Below, one piece after another: positions 15,394 through 23,043 of a stretch of DNA of 64,000 nt; positions within the stretch are counted from its first letter, which is position 1; each line of letters starts with the position of its first letter. Source of the DNA: JALYUM01 sp036688685 (lineage in GTDB: Bacteria; Pseudomonadota; Gammaproteobacteria; Burkholderiales; Burkholderiaceae_D). Position numbers and translations under genes: made by a program. The DNA lies in NCBI RefSeq assembly GCF_036688685.1, contig NZ_JAQQPS010000018.1, positions 1 through 64,000 of the forward strand. Direction: 5' to 3'. Below the pieces are notes generated by a model. It had not been told where the DNA came from. It did no database searches and worked only from the letters and a program-made list of their open reading frames with translations.

Positions 15394-16377
15394 ATGATGG
15401 ATGAAGCGATGGAAAACGAGATCTTGTTAGCCCAGCCGCGCGGGTTTTGCGCCGGTGTCGACCGCGCCATCGAGATCGTCGAACGCGCGCTGCGCCAGTT
15501 CGGCGCGCCCATTTATGTGCGCCACGAAATTGTCCACAACGCCTATGTGGTGGCCGACCTGCGCGCAAAAGGCGCCATCTTCATCGAGAAGCTGGAAGAC
15601 GTCCCGCCGGGCAACACCTTGGTGTTTTCCGCCCATGGCGTGCCGAAAGCGGTGCGCGTGGAAGCGGAAGGGCGCGGTTTGAAGGTGTTCGATGCGACCT
15701 GTCCGCTGGTCACCAAGGTGCACATGGAAGTGGCAAAGATGCGCAAGCAGGGCTGCGAAATCATCATGATCGGCCACGACGGTCACCCGGAAGTGGAAGG
15801 CACGATGGGCCAGGCCGAAGAGGGCATGTACCTGGTCGAAACGGTGGCCGACGTGGCCAAGCTGAGCGTTGCCAACCCGGATTCGCTGGCATATGTGTCG
15901 CAGACCACGCTGTCGGTCGACGACACCGCCGAAGTCATCGACGCGCTGAAGGCGCGCTTTCCGAACATCATCGAGCCGAAGAAGGGGGACATCTGCTACG
16001 CCACCACGAATCGCCAGGAAGCCGTGAAATTCATGGCGCCGCAGGTAGAAGTGGTGATCGTGGTCGGTAGCCCGAACAGCTCCAATTCGAACCGCCTGCG
16101 CGAAGTGGCGCAAAAGATGGGCACGCCTGCCTACATGATCGACGGCGCCAGCCAGATCGATCCACTCTGGATCGCTGGCAAGCTGCGCATCGGCGTCACG
16201 GCCGGGGCATCGGCCCCGGAAATCCTGGTCGATGCCGTCATTGCGCGCCTGAAGGAGCTCGGTGCGCGCAGCGTACGCGTGCTCGAAGGCGTGGAAGAGC
16301 ACGTCACCTTCCCGCTGCCAAAGGGGCTGGACGGCAATCCCGCGCTGGAGGGCACCGCGCCACGCAGTTTTGCCTGA
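15394..16377 (+). CDS. ispH: 4-hydroxy-3-methylbut-2-enyl diphosphate reductase
   Basis: 327 residues. Last enzyme of the MEP isoprenoid pathway, reducing HMBPP to IPP and DMAPP with a [4Fe-4S] cluster. The three cluster cysteines are present: C19 (GFCAGVDRA), C103 (DATCPLVTKVH) and C201 (ICYATTNRQ). Also the substrate motif SAHGVP and SSNSNRL. GGGAG at 15384-15388 favours ATG 15394 over the GTG at 15379. Confidence 0.96.
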   Translation: MMDEAMENEILLAQPRGFCAGVDRAIEIVERALRQFGAPIYVRHEIVHNAYVVADLRAKGAIFIEKLEDVPPGNTLVFSAHGVPKAVRVEAEGRGLKVFDATCPLVTKVHMEVAKMRKQGCEIIMIGHDGHPEVEGTMGQAEEGMYLVETVADVAKLSVANPDSLAYVSQTTLSVDDTAEVIDALKARFPNIIEPKKGDICYATTNRQEAVKFMAPQVEVVIVVGSPNSSNSNRLREVAQKMGTPAYMIDGASQIDPLWIAGKLRIGVTAGASAPEILVDAVIARLKELGARSVRVLEGVEEHVTFPLPKGLDGNPALEGTAPRSFA

Positions 16378-16402
16378 TATCGGTGCGTACCAGAAAGCAT
16401 TT

Positions 16403-16432
16403 TGGTGCAGGTCAGAGTAACAAACTGGTGCA
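16403..16432 (+). promoter_or_regulatory. Two direct TGGTGCA half-sites upstream of the liv operon
   Basis: TGGTGCA at 16403-16409 and 16426-16432, 23 bp apart. This is the half-site of NtrC (consensus TGCACTA-N5-TGGTGCA), but no sigma54 promoter with correct spacing was found nearby, so the link is weak. Confidence 0.2.
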
Positions 16433-16499
16433 TGTCTCGAAACTGAACAAAATTTGGCGTTTTTGCAATATTCCGATATTAGTTTTTTGAAATCCTCGC

Positions 16500-16714
16500 T
16501 ATGATGATGGCGCTCGGAATTTGTCCCTGCGTCGCGGCTGGCTTCTCTGTTCTGTCAGGGGGCGCGATTCCAGGGAAGTAGAAACACCCAGCCCTGGGTG
16601 CGCCGGCTGCGCCGGTGGCAGGGTTGCGTGAATACGTCAGGCCATGAGCGGCACTTCGGGATTTGTTCCCGGGGTGCCGTTTTTGTTAGATCGATAGATA
16701 AGAGGCAGCTACCC
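16500..16714 (+). ncRNA. Structured leader of the liv operon
   Basis: Between ispH and livH (337 bp in all). Contains a nested hairpin CCCTG ... CCGGCtgcGCCGG ... CAGGG (about 16592-16626) and then the terminator at 16650-16686, only about 28 nt before livH. Either an attenuated mRNA leader or a small terminated RNA. No known riboswitch class recognised. Confidence 0.4.
16650..16686 (+). terminator. Intrinsic terminator/attenuator in the liv leader
   Basis: CGGCAC-TT-CGGGA / TCCCG-GG-GTGCCG stem with TTTTT directly after. It lies upstream of livH with no gene in front other than ispH (272 nt back), so it may act as an attenuator. Confidence 0.7.
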
Positions 16715-17644
16715 ATGGATACATTCATCCAGCAGATTCTCAATGGCCTCGTGCTCGGCAGCATGTATGCATTGATCGCCCTTGGTTACACCATGGTCTA
16801 CGGTGTACTGAATTTGATTAACTTTGCCCACGGCGATGTGCTGATGATCGGCGCCATGGTCGGCCTGACCGTGATCAACCTGCTGCAATCGATGTATCCC
16901 GGCTTGCCCGGCTATGTCGACCTGGCCATTGCAATTGCGGTTGCTGTCCCCGCCTGCATGCTGGTCAACATCATTATCGAACGGGTGGCGTATCGCCGCC
17001 TGCGCAATGCACCCCGGCTGGCGCCCTTGATTACCGCCATTGGCGTGTCGATGCTGCTGCAAACTTTCGCGATGATGATCTGGGGCCGCAGCCCGCTGCC
17101 GTTCCCGCCGCTGCTGTCGACTGAACCGATCATGATTGGCGGCGCGCTCATTTCGCAAACCCAGGTGCTGCTGCTGGTGCTCGCGGCACTGGCCATGTTC
17201 GGCCTGGTGTTCCTGGTCGAGCGGACCAAGATGGGCCGTGCCATGCGCGCGGTTGCCGAAAATCCGCGCGTGGCCGGGCTGATGGGGGTCAATTCCGACC
17301 GCGTCATCGTGGCCACGTTTGCCATCGGCGCGGGTCTGGCCGCGGTGGCAGGCGTGATGTGGGGCGCTAACTACGCGTCCGTCACCTTCACGCTGGGCGT
17401 GCTGCCGGGCATGAAAGCGTTCTGCGCTGCGGTACTGGGCGGCATCGGCAATATTTATGGCGCCATGATCGGCGGCATTTTGCTGGGCATTATCGAAAGC
17501 CTGGGCGCTGGCTACATCGGCGACCTGACCGGCGGCTTCCTCGGCAGCCATTACCAGGATATCTTCGCCTTCGTGGTGCTGATCATCGTCCTGACCGTCC
17601 GTCCGTCCGGCATCATGGGCGAACGTGTGGCCGACCGCGCCTAA
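16715..17644 (+). CDS. livH: Branched-chain amino acid ABC transporter permease LivH
   Basis: 309-residue inner-membrane permease, start at ATG 16715 (AGAGGCAG upstream). Begins MDTFIQQILNGLVLGSMYAL, the LivH hallmark, followed by GYTMVYGVLNLINFAHGD. About eight membrane helices. The EAA-like loop RAVAENPRVAGLMGVN docks the ATPases. First gene of livHMGF; no periplasmic binding protein gene (livJ/livK) lies in the window, so it must be supplied from elsewhere. Confidence 0.95.
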   Translation: MDTFIQQILNGLVLGSMYALIALGYTMVYGVLNLINFAHGDVLMIGAMVGLTVINLLQSMYPGLPGYVDLAIAIAVAVPACMLVNIIIERVAYRRLRNAPRLAPLITAIGVSMLLQTFAMMIWGRSPLPFPPLLSTEPIMIGGALISQTQVLLLVLAALAMFGLVFLVERTKMGRAMRAVAENPRVAGLMGVNSDRVIVATFAIGAGLAAVAGVMWGANYASVTFTLGVLPGMKAFCAAVLGGIGNIYGAMIGGILLGIIESLGAGYIGDLTGGFLGSHYQDIFAFVVLIIVLTVRPSGIMGERVADRA

Positions 17645-17658
17645 ATCAAGGAACCGAC

Positions 17659-18867
17659 ATGGCCCTGCTCAATTTCGACGTCTCCCAGAACCCGCGCCGC
17701 GCTTATACCAGCATGGCAATCCTGCTGGCGCTGTTGCTGGTGTTCCCTTTCTTTGCCGCCCAGTTCGGCAATTCATGGGTTCGCATTATCGACATCGCGC
17801 TGCTCTACATCATGCTGGCGCTGGGGCTGAACATCGTGGTCGGCTTCGCCGGCCTGCTCGACCTCGGCTACATCGCATTTTTTGCAGTGGGCGCCTACCT
17901 GACTGGCCTGTTTGCCTCGCCGCAATTTGCCGCCTTGCTCGAATCGATCGTCAATGAATACCCGGTGATCGGGCAGACACTGGTGACCGTCATGGGCCCG
18001 GACATCGTTGCCAACGGCATTCACCTGTCGGTGTGGGCGGTGGTGCCGCTGGCCGCCGTGGTCGCTGGCCTGTTCGGCGCCTTGCTGGGCGCGCCGACGC
18101 TGAAACTGCGTGGCGACTACCTGGCCATCGTGACCCTCGGCTTCGGCGAAATCATCCGCATCTTCATGAACAACCTTAACGAGCCGATCAATTTCACCAA
18201 CGGTCCGCAGGGCATCAATTTGATCGATCCGATTCGCATCTTCGGCGTGTCGCTCGCCGGCGAGCAGGGTTCGAATTCCACCGTGATGCTGGGCAGCTAC
18301 GGCATGCCATCCGTAAATGCCTATTACTTCCTGTTCCTGGCGCTGACCATCGCCATCGTGTTCGTCACCTCGCGCCTGCAGCATTCGCGCCTGGGCCGCG
18401 CCTGGGTGGCGATTCGCGAAGATGAAATCGCCGCCAAGGCGATGGGCATCAATACCCGCAACGTCAAATTGCTGGCTTTTACGATGGGCGCCTCGTTCGG
18501 CGGCGTCGCCGGCGCCATGTTCGCCTCGTTCCAGGGCTTTGTGTCGCCCGAGTCATTCTCGTTGACCGAATCGATCGCCGTGCTGGCCATGGTGGTGCTG
18601 GGCGGCATCGGTCACATCCCGGGCGTGGTCATGGGCGGCGTGCTGCTGGCTGCCTTGCCGGAAGTGCTGCGCCACGTGGTCGAACCGGCCCAGCAGGCAC
18701 TGTTCGGCAAGGTGGTCATCGAATCGGAAGTGCTGCGCCAGTTGTTGTACGGCCTGGCGATGGTGTTGATCATGCTCAACCGTCCTGCCGGACTGTGGCC
18801 GTCGCCGAAACACGAAGACCGGCCTGACGCCGCCGAGACCAACAAGGGCGATGCTTTCCCGGCCTGA
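17659..18867 (+). CDS. livM: Branched-chain amino acid ABC transporter permease LivM
   Basis: 402-residue inner-membrane permease, 14 nt after livH. Typical LivM features: IALLYIMLALGLNIVVGFAGLLDLGYIAFFAVGAYLTG region (about 37-72), the long LKLRGDYLAIVTLGFGEIIRI motif, and the cytoplasmic loop WVAIREDEIAAKAMGINTRN. Somewhat longer than average because of periplasmic inserts around 90-130 and 190-215. Confidence 0.95.
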   Translation: MALLNFDVSQNPRRAYTSMAILLALLLVFPFFAAQFGNSWVRIIDIALLYIMLALGLNIVVGFAGLLDLGYIAFFAVGAYLTGLFASPQFAALLESIVNEYPVIGQTLVTVMGPDIVANGIHLSVWAVVPLAAVVAGLFGALLGAPTLKLRGDYLAIVTLGFGEIIRIFMNNLNEPINFTNGPQGINLIDPIRIFGVSLAGEQGSNSTVMLGSYGMPSVNAYYFLFLALTIAIVFVTSRLQHSRLGRAWVAIREDEIAAKAMGINTRNVKLLAFTMGASFGGVAGAMFASFQGFVSPESFSLTESIAVLAMVVLGGIGHIPGVVMGGVLLAALPEVLRHVVEPAQQALFGKVVIESEVLRQLLYGLAMVLIMLNRPAGLWPSPKHEDRPDAAETNKGDAFPA

Positions 18868-18872
18868 AAGAG

Positions 18873-19652
18873 ATGACCATGAGCGAAAAAACCATTCTCC
18901 ATATCGCCGGCGTGAATAAACGCTTCGGCGGCCTGCAGGCGCTGACCGATGTCGGCATCGAGATCAAGAAGGGCCAGATTTACGGCCTGATCGGCCCGAA
19001 CGGCGCCGGCAAGACCACGTTTTTTAACGTCATCACCGGCCTGTACCAGCCGGATAGCGGCACCTTCGAACTGGACGGCAAACCGTATTCGCCGTCGGCA
19101 CCGCACGAAGTGGCCAAGGCGGGGATTGCCCGCACCTTCCAGAACATCCGCCTGTTCGGTGAAATGACGGTGCTCGAAAACGTCATGGTCGGGCGCCACG
19201 TGCGCTCGCACCAGGGTGTGTTCGGCGCCATTTTCCGCCACAAGGCCGCGCGCGTCGAAGAAGCGTCGATTCGCGCCCGTTCCCAGGAATTGCTCGATTT
19301 CGTCGGCATCGGCCAGTTCGCCGACCGCACCGCCAAATTCCTGTCCTACGGCGACCAGCGCCGCCTGGAAATTGCCCGCGCCCTCGCGACCGATCCGAAG
19401 GTGCTGGCGCTGGACGAGCCCGCTGCTGGCATGAACGCCACCGAAAAACTGGGCCTGACCGAGCTGCTGGTGAAAATCAAGCAGGACGGCAAGACCGTGC
19501 TGCTGATCGAGCACGACGTGAAATTGATGATGGGCCTGTGCGACCGGATTACCGTGCTCGAATACGGCAAGCGCATCGCCGAAGGCTTGCCCGCTGACAT
19601 ACAGAAAAACCCGGCCGTGATCGAAGCCTACCTTGGAGCGGCGCACGCATGA
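18873..19652 (+). CDS. livG: Branched-chain amino acid ABC transporter ATP-binding protein LivG
   Basis: 259 residues. Walker A GPNGAGKTT, Q-loop in FQNIRLFGEMTVLENVMVG, signature LSYGDQRRLEIARAL, Walker B VLALDEPAAGMN, H-loop LLIEHDVKLMM. The degenerate LSYG signature and MN after Walker B are standard for LivG. Partner of LivF in the heterodimeric ATPase. Confidence 0.95.
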   Translation: MTMSEKTILHIAGVNKRFGGLQALTDVGIEIKKGQIYGLIGPNGAGKTTFFNVITGLYQPDSGTFELDGKPYSPSAPHEVAKAGIARTFQNIRLFGEMTVLENVMVGRHVRSHQGVFGAIFRHKAARVEEASIRARSQELLDFVGIGQFADRTAKFLSYGDQRRLEIARALATDPKVLALDEPAAGMNATEKLGLTELLVKIKQDGKTVLLIEHDVKLMMGLCDRITVLEYGKRIAEGLPADIQKNPAVIEAYLGAAHA

Positions 19653-20380
19653 ACGAAGCAAACATGAGCATGCTGAAAATTTCGGGCCTGAAAGTGGCGT
19701 ACGGCGGCATCAAGGCCGTCAAGGGCATCGACCTGGAAGTGAACAAGGGCGAACTGGTCACCCTGATCGGCGCAAACGGCGCCGGCAAGACCACCACGCT
19801 GAAAGCCATCACCGGCACCCTGCCTGCGTGCAAGGTGGAAGGCACGATCTCTTACCAGGGCCAGCCTTTGAAGGGCACCCATTCGTTCCAGATAGTGGAG
19901 AAGAAACTGGCGATGGTGCCGGAAGGGCGCGGCGTATTCACGCGCATGTCGATCCACGAAAACTTGCTGATGGGCGCCTACACGCGCAACGACAAGGCCG
20001 GCATCGATGCCGACGTGGAAAAATGGTACAGCGTGTTTCCGCGCCTGAAGGAACGGTCGACGTCGATGGCCGGCACCCTGTCGGGCGGCGAACAGCAAAT
20101 GCTGGCGATGGCGCGCGCATTGATGAGCCATCCGGAATTGCTGCTGCTCGATGAACCGTCGATGGGCCTGTCGCCAATCATGGTGGAAAAGATTTTCGAA
20201 GTGATCCGCAACGTCTCGAAGGAAGGGATCACCATCCTGCTGGTTGAGCAGAACGCCAAGCTGGCGCTGCAGGCGGCGCACCGCGGCTACGTGATGGATT
20301 CGGGTGCGATCACGATGACCGGCGACGCCGCGGCAATGCTGAATGATCCGCGCGTGCAGGCGGCCTATCTGGGCGAATAA
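19649..20380 (+). CDS. livF: Branched-chain amino acid ABC transporter ATP-binding protein LivF
   Basis: 243 residues, overlapping livG by 4 nt (ATGA). Walker A GANGAGKTTT, signature LSGGEQQMLAMARAL, Walker B LLLLDEPSMGLSP, H-loop LLVEQNAKLAL. SP after GL and the VPEGRGVFTRMSI segment are LivF hallmarks. In-frame ATGs at 19664 and 19670 are possible alternative starts. Last gene of the operon. Confidence 0.95.
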   Translation: MNEANMSMLKISGLKVAYGGIKAVKGIDLEVNKGELVTLIGANGAGKTTTLKAITGTLPACKVEGTISYQGQPLKGTHSFQIVEKKLAMVPEGRGVFTRMSIHENLLMGAYTRNDKAGIDADVEKWYSVFPRLKERSTSMAGTLSGGEQQMLAMARALMSHPELLLLDEPSMGLSPIMVEKIFEVIRNVSKEGITILLVEQNAKLALQAAHRGYVMDSGAITMTGDAAAMLNDPRVQAAYLGE

Positions 20381-20393
20381 ACCGGAAATGGCG

Positions 20394-20428
20394 TAAAAAA
20401 AGCCAGCCTTGAACAGGCTGGCTTTTTT
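20394..20428. terminator. Bidirectional intrinsic terminator
   Basis: A6, stem AGCCAGCCT / AGGCTGGCT, T6. Closes livHMGF on the plus strand and the phasin gene on the minus strand. Confidence 0.9.
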
Positions 20429-20440
20429 ATTGCGCTGGAT

Positions 20441-20989
20441 TTAAGCGGCGGTCGGGATTTTCGATGCGAACTGCGACACAGCCGAGTTCATATTGTTTTC
20501 GACGCTCTCGACAGCCTGCTTGGTGGTTTTCGAAATGTGCTCGTAACCGGCGCTGGCGTTGCTGATGGCGGTTTTCATGGCCGACACGAACTGCTCCGAA
20601 CCGGCCGGCGCGTTCTTGCTCACTTCGTCGACCAGCGACAGCACCTTGCGGTTCGCTTCGACGATCTGGCTTTCGGCAGCCTGGCTGAATTCGGCGCCGG
20701 CGCCACGGACGATCGCGGCGACTTCCTTGCTGTAGGCAAGGGCTTTTTCAGCGGCTGGCTGAACCTTGCCAGTGGTCAGCGAGATAAATTCTTGTGGATC
20801 CTTAACGGTGAGCATGGCGCGTGCGGTTGCAGTCGACTCGGCCAGCGACCCCTTTGCGGTCGCCATATTCAAAGCGACCAGCTTTTCCATGCTCTCGAAC
20901 GTCTTGGCAGACAACGACGAAAACAGGGCGAATTGGGCTTCCATGGTGGATTTGGTGGCGTTCGAAAACTGCTCTGGAATTGCAAACAT
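20441..20989 (-). CDS. Phasin family protein (PHA granule-associated)
   Basis: 182-residue amphipathic helical protein of the PhaP family, which coats polyhydroxyalkanoate granules. Typical start MFAIPEQFSNATKSTMEAQF with the hydrophobic-polar pattern, LFSSLSAKTFESMEKLVALN, and a long coiled middle without Cys or Trp. Start at 20989 with GGAGAAG upstream. Monocistronic, with its own promoter (21095-21122) flanked by operator-like repeats and its own terminator, which fits the tight control of phasins by granule-sensing repressors. Confidence 0.9.
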   Translation of the reverse strand: MFAIPEQFSNATKSTMEAQFALFSSLSAKTFESMEKLVALNMATAKGSLAESTATARAMLTVKDPQEFISLTTGKVQPAAEKALAYSKEVAAIVRGAGAEFSQAAESQIVEANRKVLSLVDEVSKNAPAGSEQFVSAMKTAISNASAGYEHISKTTKQAVESVENNMNSAVSQFASKIPTAA

Positions 20990-21073
20990 GGGCTTCTCCG
21001 GAATCTGAAACAATGTAGGGGATATGTTGCCGTGTACCGATGAGGCAGCGTGCCAGCGCAGCTGAGAGCGTTT

Positions 21074-21087
21074 TGTGCACCGCAACA
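21074..21087 (-). promoter_or_regulatory. Operator-like site downstream of the phasin transcription start
   Basis: TGTGC-ACC-GCAACA, the same layout as the site at 21131-21144. Covers about +1 to +14 of the predicted phasin transcript. Resembles the PhbF/PhaR-type repressor motif (TGC-N3-GCA core) described for Herbaspirillum phasin and phb promoters. Confidence 0.4.
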
Positions 21088-21094
21088 GGGAGCA

Positions 21095-21122
21095 ATTTTA
21101 CGTCGTTTTTAAGCAGGGTCAA
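21095..21122 (-). promoter_or_regulatory. Sigma70-type promoter of the phasin gene
   Basis: On the minus strand TTGACC (21117-21122), 16 bp spacer, TAAAAT (21095-21100). Gives a leader of about 100 nt before the phasin start. Confidence 0.65.
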
Positions 21123-21130
21123 GCGATTTT

Positions 21131-21144
21131 TGTGCGATGCAACA
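21131..21144 (-). promoter_or_regulatory. Operator-like site upstream of the phasin promoter
   Basis: TGTGC-GAT-GCAACA with a perfect TGC/GCA core, about 9 bp upstream of the -35. Pairs with the site at 21074-21087 so that the promoter lies between two identical half-patterns. Confidence 0.4.
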
Positions 21145-21159
21145 TAATTTAGTTGAAGA

Positions 21160-21173
21160 TTGATATATATCAA
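21160..21173. promoter_or_regulatory. FNR/Anr-type box
   Basis: TTGAT-ATAT-ATCAA, an exact match to the FNR consensus TTGAT-N4-ATCAA. Lies about 78 bp upstream of the phasin transcription start and about 67 bp upstream of a possible plus-strand start for the EamA gene (TAGACT at 21222-21227). Oxygen control of one of the two is likely. Confidence 0.45.
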
Positions 21174-21276
21174 GGTTGTAATGACTAATGCACGTTGGAG
21201 ATGACGATATTGGCATCGTGCTAGACTGACTACATTGCACCTCCGAAACCCGCTGACCCCGCTGTCGGCCTTCACG

Positions 21277-22179
21277 ATGCCCGACATGCCGACGACGTCT
21301 TCCACAGCGCAAGCGCCCAGCTGGCTGTCCCCGATCCCGATCTTTTTCGTCGTCCTGTGGAGCACCGGCTTCATCATCGCCAAGTTCGGCTTGCCGTATG
21401 CGCCGCCGCTGACCTTCCTGGTGATCCGCTGCGCCGGTGCGGTGCTGTTCTTGTTGCCGCTGGTGTGGATCTGGAAGGCACCGTGGCCGCGTGGCGCGGT
21501 CGGGCACATCGCGGTGGCCGGCCTGTTGATGCAAGCCGGCTACCTTGGCGGCGTGTGGTGCGCCATCAAGATTGGCATGCCGGCCGGCTTGTCGGCGCTG
21601 ATCGTCGGCATGCAACCGGTGCTGACGGCGGTCGCCGCGCCCCTGATCGGCGAACGCGTGCGCCCCCGGCAATGGCTGGGACTGGGCTTGGGCTTGGGTG
21701 GCGTGGCGCTGGTTGTGGCCGCCAAGATCGACATGGTCGGGCTGTCGACCCCAGCCATCCTGTTCTGCGTGCTGGCGCTGTGTTCGATCACGGTCGGCAC
21801 GCTGTACCAAAAACATTTCTGTCCCCGCTTCGACTTGCGCACCGGCACCGTGATCCAGTTTTCCGCCAGTACTGCCTTGCTGTTGCCGCTGGCCATCCTG
21901 TTTGAAGATTTCGATGTGCACCTGACGCACGTTACCTGGTCGGCGCAATTCATCGGGGCGCTGCTGTGGTCGATTTGCGGGCTGTCGATCGGCGCCATCT
22001 TCCTTCTGTATCAATTGATACGGCGCAGCGACGCCACCCAGGTCACCAGCCTGCTGTACCTGACCCCGCCCACCACGGCAGTGATGGCCTGGATCATGTT
22101 CGGTGAAGCATTCAATATCATGGGCATCATCGGCATGGTGGTCGCGGTGGCCGGTGTTGCCTTTGTCGTCAAAAAATAA
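21277..22179 (+). CDS. DMT-superfamily transporter (two EamA domains)
   Basis: 300-residue inner-membrane protein with ten hydrophobic helices in two EamA repeats (about 15-150 and 160-300). Family members export amino acids or other small metabolites; the substrate cannot be read here. Start at ATG 21277 (MPDMPTTSS); no clear ribosome binding site. The stop is directly followed by AAGGAG of the nitroreductase gene, so the two form an operon. Confidence 0.88.
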   Translation: MPDMPTTSSTAQAPSWLSPIPIFFVVLWSTGFIIAKFGLPYAPPLTFLVIRCAGAVLFLLPLVWIWKAPWPRGAVGHIAVAGLLMQAGYLGGVWCAIKIGMPAGLSALIVGMQPVLTAVAAPLIGERVRPRQWLGLGLGLGGVALVVAAKIDMVGLSTPAILFCVLALCSITVGTLYQKHFCPRFDLRTGTVIQFSASTALLLPLAILFEDFDVHLTHVTWSAQFIGALLWSICGLSIGAIFLLYQLIRRSDATQVTSLLYLTPPTTAVMAWIMFGEAFNIMGIIGMVVAVAGVAFVVKK

Positions 22180-22189
22180 GGAGACTGTC

Positions 22190-22885
22190 TTGATCAGCAA
22201 TCCCCAGCAGGAAGCCGTCGACGCGGCGATCACCACGCGCCACTCGATTCGCGCGTTTTTACCCGCCCCGGTCGCGCGCGCGGACATCGAACAGATCCTG
22301 CAAGTGGCCGCACGCGCGCCATCGGGCACCAACACCCAGCCGTGGAAGGTGCACGTTCTCGAGGGAGAGGCGAAAACCGCACTGTCCGAGGCGATCCTCG
22401 CGGTGCACCAGGATCCGGTCCTGAACGCCCAGCACAGCGAGGAATATCCGTATTATCCGCGCACATGGAAATCGCCCTTCATCGAGCGGCGCCGCAAGGT
22501 GGGCTGGGATCTGTATGCGTTGCTGGGCCTGACGCGCGACAACAAGGCCGGCATGGCGGCCCAGCATGCGCGCAACTTTCGCTTTTTCGACGCACCCGTC
22601 GGGCTGATCTTCACCATCGACCGCAGCATGGAGCAGGGTTCCTGGCTCGACTACGGAATGTTTTTGCAGAGCATCATGGTTGCGGCGCGCGGACGCGGCC
22701 TCGATACCTGCCCGCAAGCGGCTTTCACGCAATACCATAAGATCATTGGCGAAAAATTAATGTTGTCGGAGGACGACATGATCGTGTGTGGCATGGCGCT
22801 TGGCTGGGCCGATACGAGTAAGATTGAAAACACGCTGGTCACCGAGCGTGAACCGGTTTCAGGCTTCGTCCGATTTCTGAAATGA
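22190..22885 (+). CDS. Nitroreductase family flavoprotein
   Basis: 231 residues, FMN-dependent nitroreductase fold. RHSIRAFLPAPV at the N-terminus binds FMN phosphate, followed by AARAPSGTNTQPWKVHVL; C-terminal VCGMALGWAD. The start is TTG 22190: AAGGAG at 22178-22183 lies 6 nt before it, and no ATG fits until deep in the flavin site. Reduces nitroaromatics or quinones with NAD(P)H; physiological substrate unknown. Confidence 0.88.
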   Translation: MISNPQQEAVDAAITTRHSIRAFLPAPVARADIEQILQVAARAPSGTNTQPWKVHVLEGEAKTALSEAILAVHQDPVLNAQHSEEYPYYPRTWKSPFIERRRKVGWDLYALLGLTRDNKAGMAAQHARNFRFFDAPVGLIFTIDRSMEQGSWLDYGMFLQSIMVAARGRGLDTCPQAAFTQYHKIIGEKLMLSEDDMIVCGMALGWADTSKIENTLVTEREPVSGFVRFLK

Positions 22886-23043
22886 AGCCGCGTGAGGACG
22901 TTGAAACTTTGAGTATGATTTTTTGCAAACTGTGTTGCTAGCGCGCAAAAAACATCGCTTAAAGTCAAATATCCTTGCGTTGGCTTGTTGCATCGCTAAA
23001 CTGCAATCATCACCTCAGCAGTTTGGTTGTAAAGGAATCGTCG

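Noticed and set aside
16453..16468. Possible sigma54 promoter (TTGGCG ... TTGCAA) upstream of livH
   Set aside because: Only 7 bp lie between the GG and GC dinucleotides; sigma54 requires 10.
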